DNA of 47,234 nucleotides from Pseudomonadota bacterium. GTDB taxonomy: Bacteria > Pseudomonadota > Gammaproteobacteria > JAKAQQ01. The stretch lies in NCBI GenBank assembly GCA_021798115.1, contig JAJZYM010000013.1, forward strand, positions 1 to 47,234. The letters are read 5' to 3'. Positions 33,849-42,443 of this stretch are shown one piece after another. The notes beneath the pieces are model-generated. The model was not told the origin of the DNA. It made no database searches and was given only the letters and a program-made list of their open reading frames with translations. The position numbers and the translations under genes are program-made. Positions within the stretch are counted from its first letter, which is position 1; each line of letters opens with the position of its first letter.

Positions 33849-34577
33849 ATGACCCCCACGATCGATCCCCCGCCCCCCGGCAAACGGTCCGGGCTCCCCG
33901 TCGAGGACACCGGGAAGGAGGCCTGGAAAATCTTTCGCATCCTGGCCGAGTTCGTCGAGGGTTTCGAGAAGCTCTCCGGCGTGGGGCCCTCGGTGAGCGT
34001 CTTCGGATCGGCCCGTATTCCTGCGGAACATCCTTACTACCGCCTCGCCGAACGCATCGGGCGGGCACTCTCGGACGCCGGCTTCGCCGTGGTCACCGGC
34101 GGCGGTCCCGGACTCATGGAGGCGGTGAGCCGCGGCGCCCAGAGCGGGCGCTCGCCCAGCGTGGGCCTGAACATCCAACTCCCGGAACGGGAGCCGCGCA
34201 ACGCGTACCAGGACGTGTCCCTGGCGTTCCGTCATTTCTTCGCCCGCAAGGTGATGTTCGTCCAGTCCGCGGCCGCCTTCGTGGTTCTACCCGGAGGCTT
34301 CGGGACGCTCGACGAGTGTTTCGAGATCCTGACCCTCATTCAGACCGGCAAGACCCGCCGCGTGCCTGTTCTTCTCGTCGGCGGCGAGTTCTGGGCGGGG
34401 CTCCTCGAATGGATCGACGCGCGTCTCCTCGGCCTCGGCACGATCGCGCCGGAGGACCGTGCGCTCTACGCCGTCGTCGACGACCCCGAGGCACTCCTCG
34501 AGCGGATTTTCGCGCACTACCACGACCGTGGATTCGCGCCCACCGCCCGTGAACGGCGGATGCTCTTCGAACTGTGA
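33849..34577 (+). CDS. LOG family protein (TIGR00730-type nucleotide phosphoribohydrolase)
   Basis: 242 aa. It has the two LOG signatures, GGGPGLMEAVSRGA near residue 85 and PGGFGTLDECFE near 150. Family enzymes remove ribose 5-phosphate from nucleoside monophosphates, as in cytokinin activation; some bacterial members act on AMP or other nucleotides. The stop overlaps the next start by 4 bp (GTGA), giving coupled translation with the Dph6-like gene. It lies 21 bp after uvrD. Confidence 0.88.
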   Translation: MTPTIDPPPPGKRSGLPVEDTGKEAWKIFRILAEFVEGFEKLSGVGPSVSVFGSARIPAEHPYYRLAERIGRALSDAGFAVVTGGGPGLMEAVSRGAQSGRSPSVGLNIQLPEREPRNAYQDVSLAFRHFFARKVMFVQSAAAFVVLPGGFGTLDECFEILTLIQTGKTRRVPVLLVGGEFWAGLLEWIDARLLGLGTIAPEDRALYAVVDDPEALLERIFAHYHDRGFAPTARERRMLFEL

Positions 34578-35254
34578 ACACAGGCGGCCACGTCGTCCTT
34601 TCCTTCTCCGGCGGCAAAGACAGCGTCCTGGCTCTCGAGCGTCTGCGCACCGCCGTTCCCCCCGTCTCCGTCACTCTCCTCACGTCGGTGACGCGTGCCT
34701 ACGGCCGCGTCAGCATCCACGGTCTTCGCCACCGGCTTCTTCGCGCCCAAGCGCGGGCGCTCGGGGTCCCGCTCGAACTGCTCGTCCTGCCGCCCGTGTG
34801 CCCCAACACACTCTACGAGGAGCGTTTCGGGCGGCGCCTCGACCGCCACGCCGCGCGCGGCCTCCGGGCGGTGGCCTTCGGGGACCTCTTTCTGGCCGAT
34901 CTCCGGGCTTATCGCGAACGGCTTCTGCGTGCCCACGGGCTCGCGGCGCTCTTTCCCCTGTGGGGCGAAGAGACCCGTGGACTCGCCCGCGGTTTTCTCG
35001 CCGCTGGCTACCGCGCAGTCGTGGTGGCCGTGGACACCACACGGCTCGGCGCGGAGGCGGTGGGGCGGGAGTACGACGCGGGGTTTCTCGCTGCGCTCCC
35101 GCCGCACGTGGACCCCTGCGGCGAGAATGGGGAGTTCCACACCTTCGTTTACGACGGCCCGGGATTTCGCCACCCCGTGCGCTTCCGCAAGGGGGAGAGG
35201 GTGCATCGCGACGGGCGCTTCGTCTTCCAGGATCTCTGCGAAGCCCCCGTCTGA
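34574..35254 (+). CDS. PP-loop ATP pyrophosphatase, Dph6/MJ0570-like
   Basis: 226 aa from GTG 34574. The N-type ATP pyrophosphatase motif is LSFSGGKDSVLAL at residues 8-20. Dph6-like features follow: GVPLELL, AFGDLFLADLRAYRE, GLAALFPLWGEETRGLARGFL and a C-terminal CGENGEFHTFVYDGPGF. In archaea and eukaryotes Dph6 amidates diphthine on EF2. Bacteria do not make diphthamide, so the substrate here is different and unknown. It is coupled to the LOG gene. Confidence 0.85.
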   Translation: MNTGGHVVLSFSGGKDSVLALERLRTAVPPVSVTLLTSVTRAYGRVSIHGLRHRLLRAQARALGVPLELLVLPPVCPNTLYEERFGRRLDRHAARGLRAVAFGDLFLADLRAYRERLLRAHGLAALFPLWGEETRGLARGFLAAGYRAVVVAVDTTRLGAEAVGREYDAGFLAALPPHVDPCGENGEFHTFVYDGPGFRHPVRFRKGERVHRDGRFVFQDLCEAPV

Positions 35255-35360
35255 AGCCGGCGACCCCGGACGCGGAGCGGTCGCCTAAAATAGCCCCCCA
35301 AGGCCTCTGTCCTTCGTCCCCGCTGTCCACCGGGGGGGCGCGGCCTCCCGGAGAAGCCCC

Positions 35361-35804
35361 TTGAGCACCCGCATCTGGTTTCGCGACTACGATCTTGACG
35401 CCCTTCAGCAGCGCCAGGCCGGAACGCTCGGCGCGTTCCTCGGCATTGTCTTCACCGCCATCGGGGATGACGCGCTCGAGGCGACGATGCCGGTCGATGC
35501 CCGGACCCGTCAGCCGCTGGGCATCATGCACGGCGGCGCTTCGGCCGCCCTGGCCGAGGGGCTCGCCAGCGCCGCCTCCAACCTCTGTCTCGATCTCGAG
35601 CGCTTCTACGCGGTGGGCCTGAGCCTCGAAATCCACCACCTGCGCCAGGTGCGCGAAGGCCTGGTCCGCGCACGCGCAACCCCGCTCCATCTCGGACGAC
35701 GTACCCATCTTTGGTCCATCGCCGTCACGGGCGAGGACGGCCGGCCGGTGAGCGACGCACGCCTCACGACCATGATCCTCGCGCGCGACGCCCCGCAGAC
35801 ATGA
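35361..35804 (+). CDS. Hotdog-fold acyl-CoA thioesterase (PaaI/YdiI-like)
   Basis: 147 aa from TTG 35361, preceded by GGAG at 7-nt spacing. The hotdog helix has GIMHGGASAALAEGLASAAS, with the usual HGG and Glu (catalytic) pattern, and a C-terminal strand GRRTHLWSIAVTGEDGRPVSDARLT. It hydrolyses acyl- or aryl-CoA thioesters in the cytosol; members include YdiI and DHNA-CoA thioesterase. The stop overlaps the next ATG by 4 bp. Confidence 0.85.
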   Translation: MSTRIWFRDYDLDALQQRQAGTLGAFLGIVFTAIGDDALEATMPVDARTRQPLGIMHGGASAALAEGLASAASNLCLDLERFYAVGLSLEIHHLRQVREGLVRARATPLHLGRRTHLWSIAVTGEDGRPVSDARLTTMILARDAPQT

Positions 35805-36463
35805 GCCCCACGCTGCCGCTGCGCACGGGCGGAAACTTTCCCGTCCGCCGCATCTACTGTGTCGGGCAGAACTACGCCGAACACGTCCGCGAAATGGGGG
35901 GAGCCCCCGCCGCGGGCCTGCCCTGCTTTTTCATGAAGCCCCCCGACGCCCTCCTCGGACCCGGAGCCCGTATTGCCTATCCGCCCGAAACCCGAGATTT
36001 CCATCACGAAGTCGAGTTCGTCGTCGCCCTGGGGCGGGGCGGGCACCGACTCACCGCCGCCGAGGCGCAGGCGGCCGTCGTCGCCTACGGGGTGGGCCTC
36101 GATCTCACACGCCGCGACCTCCAGGCCGAGCTCAAGCGGCGTGGGCACCCCTGGGAACTGGCGAAGAGTTTCAGCGGCTCGGCCGTGATCTCCGAGCTCG
36201 TGCCTTGGAACGAGGGGCTTGCGCCGACCACGACTCTGCGCCTCGAGGTCAACGGGCGGGTCCGGCAGGAGACCACCCTCGGCATGATGACCCACGGGGT
36301 TGGCGAACTTCTCGAGATCCTGAGCCGCTACGACACACTCGCGGCGGGGGATCTCCTCTTCACCGGGACACCGGCGGGGGTGGGCCCCCTTGTGCCCGGC
36401 GACCGTCTCTTGGCGACCTGCGGCGAGGCGCGGCTCGAAGCCCACGTCGCGGACACTGGCTGA
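35801..36463 (+). CDS. FAH-family hydrolase (fumarylpyruvate/acylpyruvate hydrolase-like)
   Basis: 220 aa. The N-terminus FPVRRIYCVGQNYAEHVREMG matches YcgM/NagK-type fumarylpyruvate or acylpyruvate hydrolases. The metal-binding ExE lies in HHEVEFVVAL (near 68), with Asp in GLDLTRRDLQ and the end GTPAGVGPL. It cleaves a C-C bond in 1,3-dioxo acids. Its ATG overlaps the thioesterase stop; a GST follows 16 bp later, an arrangement seen in maleylpyruvate/fumarylpyruvate degradation modules. Confidence 0.88.
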   Translation: MSPTLPLRTGGNFPVRRIYCVGQNYAEHVREMGGAPAAGLPCFFMKPPDALLGPGARIAYPPETRDFHHEVEFVVALGRGGHRLTAAEAQAAVVAYGVGLDLTRRDLQAELKRRGHPWELAKSFSGSAVISELVPWNEGLAPTTTLRLEVNGRVRQETTLGMMTHGVGELLEILSRYDTLAAGDLLFTGTPAGVGPLVPGDRLLATCGEARLEAHVADTG

Positions 36464-36479
36464 GCGGAGGAGCTCTCCG

Positions 36480-37085
36480 ATGCAGCTTCTCGGCTCCCAC
36501 GCCAGCCCCTACGTCCGCAAGGTGCGTGTGGCGCTGCACGAAAAGGGCATCGACTGCCCTCTCGTCCTCGACGACGTCTGGTCACCCGACGCCACGATCG
36601 GTCGCTGGAATCCGCTCGGCAAGGTCCCCTGCCTCGTCCTCGACAACGACGAATGCGTCTTCGACTCCCGGGTGATCGTCAGCTATCTCGAGGAACTCCG
36701 GCCCGATCCCCCGCTCCTCCCGCGCGCGCCCGAAGACCGGCGACGGGCGCTTGTCTGGGAGGCCCTGGCCGACGGCGTCCTCGACGCGGGTGTCCTCATC
36801 CGCCTCGAAGAAACCCAACGACCGCCGGAGCGCCGCCACGCCCCCTGGCTCACCCGTCAGAGAGGCAAGGTCGCCGCCGCGCTCGATCACGCGGAACGCG
36901 CGCTCGCCGGGCGCATTTGGCTCCTCGACGACCGCCCGAGTCTGGCCGACTTCGCGCTCGGCTGCGCGGTGGGCTGGCTCGCCTTCCGCCTCCCGGATCT
37001 CCTCACGCCGGTCCGGCCCGCCCTCGCCGCCCATCACGCCCGGCTCGAGGAGCGGCCTTCCTTCCGGCTCACGCGCCCGTCCTGA
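36480..37085 (+). CDS. Glutathione S-transferase family protein
   Basis: 201 aa. The thioredoxin-like N-terminal domain has SHASPYVRKVRVALHEKGI, with Ser or Tyr as possible activating residue, NPLGKVPCLVLD (cis-Pro) and FDSRVIVSYLEE. An all-helical C-terminal domain follows with SLADFALGCAVGWL. ATG 36480 has GGAGGAG 7 nt upstream. It could be a maleylpyruvate isomerase-like partner of the preceding FAH enzyme. Its 3' end overlaps the convergent RsmB-family gene by 17 bp. Confidence 0.87.
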   Translation: MQLLGSHASPYVRKVRVALHEKGIDCPLVLDDVWSPDATIGRWNPLGKVPCLVLDNDECVFDSRVIVSYLEELRPDPPLLPRAPEDRRRALVWEALADGVLDAGVLIRLEETQRPPERRHAPWLTRQRGKVAAALDHAERALAGRIWLLDDRPSLADFALGCAVGWLAFRLPDLLTPVRPALAAHHARLEERPSFRLTRPS

Positions 37086-38394
37086 CCCACAGACACGCCT
37101 CCATGCCGTCGGTCCCGTGACGGTGCGGGAGGAGCCGGAGCACTCCCCCCGCGACGAGAGCCGCGGCATCCTTGACCCCCGCCTCCTCGAGCCTTTCTCG
37201 AGGATCGCCCGGGCGCCAATGCCCGTCGTCCACGGTCAAGGAGGCCGCAACCGCCCTGTTTTCTTCGTCGAAGACGCTGCAGGTGGCGTAGACCAACCGC
37301 CCCCCCGGGCGAACGAAGCCCGCCGCACGCGCGAGGATCGCGCGCTGCCTCTGCGCCTCGGCCGCAAGGTCGAGAGGCCGCCAAAGAAGATGGGGAGCGC
37401 GTCGGAGCGTTCCGCTCCCGCTGCACGGAGCGTCGACGAGAACCACGTCGTAGAGCTCTCCGCCCGCCGGAGATGATGCGAGGACGTGCACGACGCCGGG
37501 GCGGACCCCGGCGCGGGCGAGGCGGCGTCGGAGTTCGGCGCGGCGGAGCGAATCGATCTCGTAGGCGTCGATTCGACCGTGGCCCCGCAGAGCCGCGGCG
37601 AGGGCCAGCGTCTTCCCGCCCGCTCCCGCGCAGAAGTCGAGAACCGTTCCGCCCTGTGGCGGAAGCGCCAGGAGGGCGACAAGCTGGCTCGATTCGTCTT
37701 GGATCTCGAGCAGCCCCTCACGGTAGAGACGGTGGCGACGCACGTCGCGGCCGGCTTCGAGACGAAGCCCGTCGGGGGCGTGGCGCGTCGGCGTGACGGG
37801 AACCCCCTCCCCGGCCAGGATCGCGCGGGCCTCCTCGCGCGCGAGGCGCGCCGTATTCACCCTGAGGTCGCAGCTCTCTGCAGGTCGGTTGAGAACCCGC
37901 ACGAGATCGGAGACCTCACGCGGGCCGAAGGACCGCCTGAGCGCGTCCGCCCAATCGGCGGGAAGCCCGCCCCAGGGTCGAACGGGAGGCTCGGCCAGGA
38001 TTCCCGCGAGCGCGGCGCGAACGGCGCTCGGGACGGGGCTCGGGGCCTGCTCTTCCTCCATCCAGAGTGCGGCGGCCACAAGAACCAGGGGATCGTCCGC
38101 CCTGCGGGGCGGCCGGGGACGGATCCCCGTGCGGAGCACGGCGGCTTCGCGGGCGGCGCGGAAGAGGACACGGCGGAGGAAGCGGCGGTCTTGCGCCCCC
38201 ATCCACGGGCGCGACGCGGTCCACGCGGCCAGGAAACGCTCGAGGGGCGGGTGGCCCGACGCGCACCAGGCCGCAAACGCCTCCCCCGCCCCCTCGAGCC
38301 TGTGGCACAAGCGTGCAAGATCGCGTCCCTTCCCCTCGGGAGTCGCGCGAGGCTCCCCGCCCGCTAGACTGTTGTCGGCGATCCGATCTTCCAT
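37069..38394 (-). CDS. RsmB/NOP family rRNA cytosine-C5 methyltransferase
   Basis: 441 aa. An N-terminal helical region similar to RsmB/NusB-type domains is followed by the methyltransferase fold: LVALLALPPQGGTVLDFCAGAGGKTLALA (SAM motif I), catalytic motif IV DAPCSGSGTLRR and motif VI YATCSVFDEEN with the second Cys. It methylates a cytosine in rRNA, most likely 16S. The first 30 residues have no clear family match, so the start may be internal. It is divergent from lptM with 27 bp between starts and convergent with the GST gene. Confidence 0.88.
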   Translation of the reverse strand: MEDRIADNSLAGGEPRATPEGKGRDLARLCHRLEGAGEAFAAWCASGHPPLERFLAAWTASRPWMGAQDRRFLRRVLFRAAREAAVLRTGIRPRPPRRADDPLVLVAAALWMEEEQAPSPVPSAVRAALAGILAEPPVRPWGGLPADWADALRRSFGPREVSDLVRVLNRPAESCDLRVNTARLAREEARAILAGEGVPVTPTRHAPDGLRLEAGRDVRRHRLYREGLLEIQDESSQLVALLALPPQGGTVLDFCAGAGGKTLALAAALRGHGRIDAYEIDSLRRAELRRRLARAGVRPGVVHVLASSPAGGELYDVVLVDAPCSGSGTLRRAPHLLWRPLDLAAEAQRQRAILARAAGFVRPGGRLVYATCSVFDEENRAVAASLTVDDGHWRPGDPRERLEEAGVKDAAALVAGGVLRLLPHRHGTDGMEACLWVRTGA

Positions 38395-38421
38395 GCCCTC
38401 ACTCTACGCGAATCCTTGTCG

Positions 38422-38592
38422 ATGCCCGTCCGCTCACGCCACCGCCCATTCGCCGCCCTGCTCCTCCTTTGCGGGCTCGGCGGTTGCGGCCTCAAGGGCC
38501 CCCTCTATCTTCCTCCGCCGAAACCCCACCCGACACCCGTGCCGCACCCGTCCACGGCGGAGCGCCCGGCGCACGTCCGCGCGCGGCGATGA
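38422..38592 (+). CDS. lptM: LptM (YifL)-type small lipoprotein
   Basis: 56 aa. A lipoprotein signal peptide ends in the lipobox LGGC (Cys22), followed by the family hallmark CGLKGPLYLPP and a Pro/His-rich tail. LptM helps the LptD-LptE outer-membrane LPS translocon mature. The stop overlaps the polA start by 4 bp (ATGA). The gene usually sits beside lysA in related bacteria, so its coupling to polA is unusual. Confidence 0.88.
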   Translation: MPVRSRHRPFAALLLLCGLGGCGLKGPLYLPPPKPHPTPVPHPSTAERPAHVRARR

Positions 38593-41297
38593 ACGGCCCG
38601 CTCGTCCTCGTCGATGGGACGGCGGTTCTCTACCGCCAGTTCCACGCCCTTCCGCCGCTGCGCAACAGCCGGGGCGAACCCACCCAGGCGGTCTTCGGAC
38701 TCATGCGTGTCCTCGAACGCCTGGCTCGGGACCATCCCGACGCCCGCCTCGCCGTCGTCTTCGACGCCGGAGGGCCGACCTTCCGCCACGAGGCCTTCGC
38801 CGACTATAAGGCGCAGCGTCAGGCCATGCCCGAGGATCTCGTCCGCCAGATCCCCCCGGCGCTCGAGCTGGTCGAGGCTTTGGGTTGGCCGCTTCTGCGC
38901 GTCAGCGGCGTTGAGGCCGACGACGTCCTCGCCACCCTCGCCACCACCGCCGCGGACCGGGGCCGCGATGTCCTCATCGTAACCAACGACAAGGATCTGG
39001 CCCAGCTGGTCAACGACCGCATCGCGCTCCTCGATCCGGTGCGCCACGAGCGCATCGGCCCGGCGGAGGTCCGCGCCCGCTACGGGGTCGATCCCGCACA
39101 GATCGTCGACTATCTCGCCCTGGTCGGCGACAGCTCCGACAACATCCCGGGCCTGCGCGGGGTGGGCGCCAAGACCGCCGCCCGCTGGCTGGCAGGGTAC
39201 GGCAGCCTCGAGACGCTCGTCGCGCGGGCCGCGGAGCTTGGCCCCAGGTTCGCCGATCTCGTGGTGGCCGAAAGCGATCGGCTCCAGCGCAACCGCGAAC
39301 TCATCCGGCTGCGCCGCGATGTGCCGCTGCCTCCCGGAACGGAGGATCTCGCCGCCCGACCACCGGACATCCCACGTCTCGCCGCCCTGGGCGAGCGCCT
39401 CGGCATCCGTGCGGGTCCGCTCGGGAACGCACGGCTCCGGGCGGACGGTGCCAACGCGGACGAGAAGGACGAGACCGAGGGGCCACCGCCCCCACCCGCC
39501 GTCCACATCCTCCGTACGCGGGCGGAACTCGAGGACTGGGCCGCACGGTTTGCCGGCGCCGCTCTTCTCGCGCTCGACACCGAGACCACCTCACTCGATT
39601 ACCTCGAGGCCCGGCTCGTCGGACTCGCGCTGGCAGCCCGGCCGGGCGAAGCCTGCTATGTCCCGCTCGCCCACGACGAAGGCGCGCCACCGGAATTCAG
39701 CCGGGAGGAGGCGCTCGCGCTTCTCCGCCCGCTCATCGAGAGCGAGGAGCCCGCGAAGATCGGCCACCACACGAAGTACGACCGGCACGTCCTCGCGAAC
39801 CACGGACTCAGGTTCGGAGGCGTGCGCGAGGACACGATGCTCGAGAGTTACGTGCTCGACGCGACCGACCTTCCCCACAGCCTCGACGCCGTCGCCCGTC
39901 GTCTCCTCGACGCGTCTCCCACCCCTTACGAGACGCTCACCCGGACCGCCTCCGGTTCACGCCCCTTTGCGGAAGTCCCGCTCGCGCAGGCGGCGGCTTA
40001 CGCCGCGGAAGACGTCGATCTCACCTTGCGCGTCCACGCCGTCCTCGCCCCCCGCCTCGCGGCCGATCCCGTCTCCGAGAGCCTCTACCGCACGCTCGAG
40101 ATCCCCCTCGCCCGGGTCCTCTACGCCATGGAGCGACGCGGGGTTCTCGTCGCCACCGAGCTTTTGACCCTCCAGAGCGAAGAGCTCGGGCGCGAACTCG
40201 AGAGCCTGCGTGCCCGTGCCCACGAGGTCGCCGGGGCCTCCTTCAATCTCGATTCTCCGCCGCAGATCCGCGAGATCCTCTTCGGCAAACTCCAGCTGAG
40301 ACCCCGCCGCCGGACCCCGGGCGGCGAAGCCTCGACGTCCGAGGAGGTTCTCGAAGAGCTCGCCGCCGAGCACGAGCTGCCCCGCCTCCTCCTCACCTAC
40401 CGCACGCTCGCCAAGCTCCGCAGCACGTACACGGAGCAGCTTCCGCGCGCCGTGAACCCCGGAACCGGGCGCATTCATACGCAGTACCACCAGGCGGCGA
40501 CCGCGACGGGACGGCTCTCCTCGTCGCACCCCAACCTGCAGAACATCCCCGTCCGCACCCCCGAGGGCCGCCGGATCCGACGGGCCTTCGTCGCCCCCGA
40601 AGGCTTTCGTCTCCTGTCGTTCGACTATTCGCAGATCGAACTCCGCATCATGGCGCACCTCTCGGGCGACCCGAGCTTGTGCGAGGCTTTCCACCGCGGC
40701 CTCGACGTTCACCGCGCCGTCGCCGCCGAGATTCTTGGCCGTCCGCCCGAGGAGGTCACGCCCGAGGAGCGGCGTTCGGCCAAGGCGATCAACTTCGGTC
40801 TGATCTACGGGATGTCGGCCCACGGCCTGGCCCGCACCCTCGGGGTATCCCTGCACGACGCCCGCACGTATATCGAGACCTACTTCGGCCGCTATCCCCG
40901 GGTCCGGGCGTTCATGGACGAGATCCGCCGGAGAGCCCGCGAGGACGGTTTTGTCACCACGCTTCTCGGCCGGCGTCTACGCACGAGCGGGCTGCGCGAC
41001 CGCGTTGCCGCCCGCCGGCAAGCCGCCGAACGGGCGGCAATCAACGCCCCGATGCAGGGAAGCGCCGCCGAGATCATCAAGCTCGCCATGATCGCCGTCC
41101 ACCGCCATCTCCACGAACACCACCCCGAGGCCCACCTCATCCTGCAGGTGCACGACGAACTCGTTCTCGAGGCTCCGGCCACCGAAACGCGGGCCCTTCG
41201 CGAAGAAGTCTCGGCCCTCATGACGGGTGTCCACACGCTAGCGGTTCCTCTCGTTGTCGACGTCGGGGAGGGAGACAACTGGGATGAGGCCCACTGA
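38589..41297 (+). CDS. polA: DNA polymerase I
   Basis: 902 aa. The 5'-3' exonuclease domain has LVDGTAVLYRQFHAL, VFDAGGPTFRHE, ADDVLATLA and GDSSDNIPGLRGVGAKTA. The 3'-5' exonuclease Exo I motif is LALDTETTSLD (DxE), so proofreading should be active. The polymerase domain has SSSHPNLQNIPVRT, motif A FDYSQIELRIMAHLSGD, motif B RRSAKAINFGLIYGMSA and motif C LQVHDELVLE. Used in Okazaki fragment maturation and repair. The start is set by the overlap with lptM. Confidence 0.97.
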   Translation: MNGPLVLVDGTAVLYRQFHALPPLRNSRGEPTQAVFGLMRVLERLARDHPDARLAVVFDAGGPTFRHEAFADYKAQRQAMPEDLVRQIPPALELVEALGWPLLRVSGVEADDVLATLATTAADRGRDVLIVTNDKDLAQLVNDRIALLDPVRHERIGPAEVRARYGVDPAQIVDYLALVGDSSDNIPGLRGVGAKTAARWLAGYGSLETLVARAAELGPRFADLVVAESDRLQRNRELIRLRRDVPLPPGTEDLAARPPDIPRLAALGERLGIRAGPLGNARLRADGANADEKDETEGPPPPPAVHILRTRAELEDWAARFAGAALLALDTETTSLDYLEARLVGLALAARPGEACYVPLAHDEGAPPEFSREEALALLRPLIESEEPAKIGHHTKYDRHVLANHGLRFGGVREDTMLESYVLDATDLPHSLDAVARRLLDASPTPYETLTRTASGSRPFAEVPLAQAAAYAAEDVDLTLRVHAVLAPRLAADPVSESLYRTLEIPLARVLYAMERRGVLVATELLTLQSEELGRELESLRARAHEVAGASFNLDSPPQIREILFGKLQLRPRRRTPGGEASTSEEVLEELAAEHELPRLLLTYRTLAKLRSTYTEQLPRAVNPGTGRIHTQYHQAATATGRLSSSHPNLQNIPVRTPEGRRIRRAFVAPEGFRLLSFDYSQIELRIMAHLSGDPSLCEAFHRGLDVHRAVAAEILGRPPEEVTPEERRSAKAINFGLIYGMSAHGLARTLGVSLHDARTYIETYFGRYPRVRAFMDEIRRRAREDGFVTTLLGRRLRTSGLRDRVAARRQAAERAAINAPMQGSAAEIIKLAMIAVHRHLHEHHPEAHLILQVHDELVLEAPATETRALREEVSALMTGVHTLAVPLVVDVGEGDNWDEAH

Positions 41298-41314
41298 AGC
41301 GTCTTCCAGGGTCC

Positions 41315-41335
41315 GCCGGCCCCCCCGGGGCCGGC
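41315..41335 (+). repeat. GC-rich hairpin after polA
   Basis: GCCGGCCCC-CCC-GGGGCCGGC: a 9-bp stem with a 3-nt loop, 18 bp after the polA stop. There is no T run; it may protect the mRNA 3' end upstream of the true terminator. Confidence 0.45.
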
Positions 41336-41453
41336 GCGGAACTTCGGCCAAGCCGGTCGGTCCCACCAATTGAGACGCGTTTTCTGCGCTCTCCTCCGCC
41401 CTTCCTGAGCGGAGAGGCCTCGTGCTTCTTCCCCAGATCGCGAGGCATGCTGT

Positions 41454-41497
41454 GCCCCGGCGCCCCCACCCCCCTCATTTGGCGCCGGGGCTTTTTT
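41454..41497 (+). terminator. Intrinsic terminator of the lptM-polA operon
   Basis: GCCCCGGCGCC (41454-41464) pairs perfectly with GGCGCCGGGGC (41481-41491) and is followed by TTTTTT. The loop is 16 nt. It lies 157 bp after polA and just before the dioxygenase gene; nothing else was found in 41336-41453. Confidence 0.85.
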
Positions 41498-41518
41498 ATG
41501 CGCGCCGAAACGCCCGGT

Positions 41519-41560
41519 CAATAGTTATGACGTATAATAATTATGATGAATAACATTGTA
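41519..41560 (+). promoter_or_regulatory. AT-rich promoter/operator island before the dioxygenase gene
   Basis: About 40 bp with very low GC in a high-GC genome. It contains TATAAT (41533-41538), the palindrome ATAAT-A-ATTAT and outer arms GTTAT / ATAAC (41524-41528 and 41550-41554). The predicted transcript start falls on the ATG pair at 41543/41546. Confidence 0.45.
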
Positions 41561-42418
41561 ACCCCCCCCCATGACAGCCACGGCGAAGTGCTCCATCTGG
41601 CTCACGGCACGCCCGATTTCGCCCTTCCTGACGGGGGGCCTGCGGCGCGCTGGAGAACGTTGCTCGGAAGACTGAATCTCGGGCGCTACGAGGCCGTGGT
41701 CGTGGTCTCGGCGCATGCCGCCGAGAAGTCCCGCGCGGTCCTCGCGGGTGGGGTGGCCTCGCCCCCACTTCTCCATGACTACCGGGGGTTCAACCCGACG
41801 CTGACCGGCCTCCACCTCGAGACCCCCGCCGCACCGGAGGAGCTTCGCCGCCGCCTCCTCGCGGGCCTTGGCGTCCTGGGTCTTCCCATCGCCGACGAGC
41901 CCACGCGGCCCCTCGACCACGGCGTCTGGGTCCCGCTTCTTGGCGCGTTCGGCTCACGCCTTCCCGTGCCCGTCTTCTCCCTGGGTCTCCCTCTCCATTA
42001 CCCCCTCGGTCGTGTGCGTAAGTGGGGAGAGGATCTGGGTTCTCTTCCCGTCCGTGTCCTCTGGATCGGCAGCGGCGGGATCGTCCACAATCTCTCGGCG
42101 CTCGCCTGGGACGAGCCCGAAGGAGCCCCCTACGGGTGGGCGCGCGACTTCTGGGAAGCGATCGAAACGCACACGGCGAAGGATGCTCTCGAGCCCCTTC
42201 TCGATCCCTGGACGCTGCCCGGAGGAAGTCTCGCCGTACCCACCCGGGAGCACTACGCACCCTTCATCCTCGCCACGGGGCTCGCCGGCCGTCCGCTCGT
42301 TCCTCTCGCGGGAGGGTTCGCCTACCGCAGCCTGAGCCTCGAGGTTCTGGCCGGAGCGAGGCTCGCGCGCGAGCTCCGCCCGCAGGCCGCCCCGATTCCC
42401 CCTCCTCCATCCCCCTGA
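41543..42418 (+). CDS. LigB/DODA-type extradiol ring-cleavage dioxygenase
   Basis: 291 aa. Class III extradiol dioxygenase features resembling YgiD/DOPA dioxygenase: HGTPDFAL (first metal His), [26 protein letters not shown] (second His) and [13 protein letters not shown] (third His). It may open catechol-type rings; the substrate is not known. The start is unclear: ATG 41543/41546 has no Shine-Dalgarno and lies in an AT-rich island, and a C9 run (41562-41570) occurs only a few codons in. WrbA follows 25 bp later. Confidence 0.85.
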   Translation: MMNNIVTPPHDSHGEVLHLAHGTPDFALPDGGPAARWRTLLGRLNLGRYEAVVVVSAHAAEKSRAVLAGGVASPPLLHDYRGFNPTLTGLHLETPAAPEELRRRLLAGLGVLGLPIADEPTRPLDHGVWVPLLGAFGSRLPVPVFSLGLPLHYPLGRVRKWGEDLGSLPVRVLWIGSGGIVHNLSALAWDEPEGAPYGWARDFWEAIETHTAKDALEPLLDPWTLPGGSLAVPTREHYAPFILATGLAGRPLVPLAGGFAYRSLSLEVLAGARLARELRPQAAPIPPPPSP

Positions 42419-42443
42419 TCACGTCTCCCAAGGAGGCATCCGC

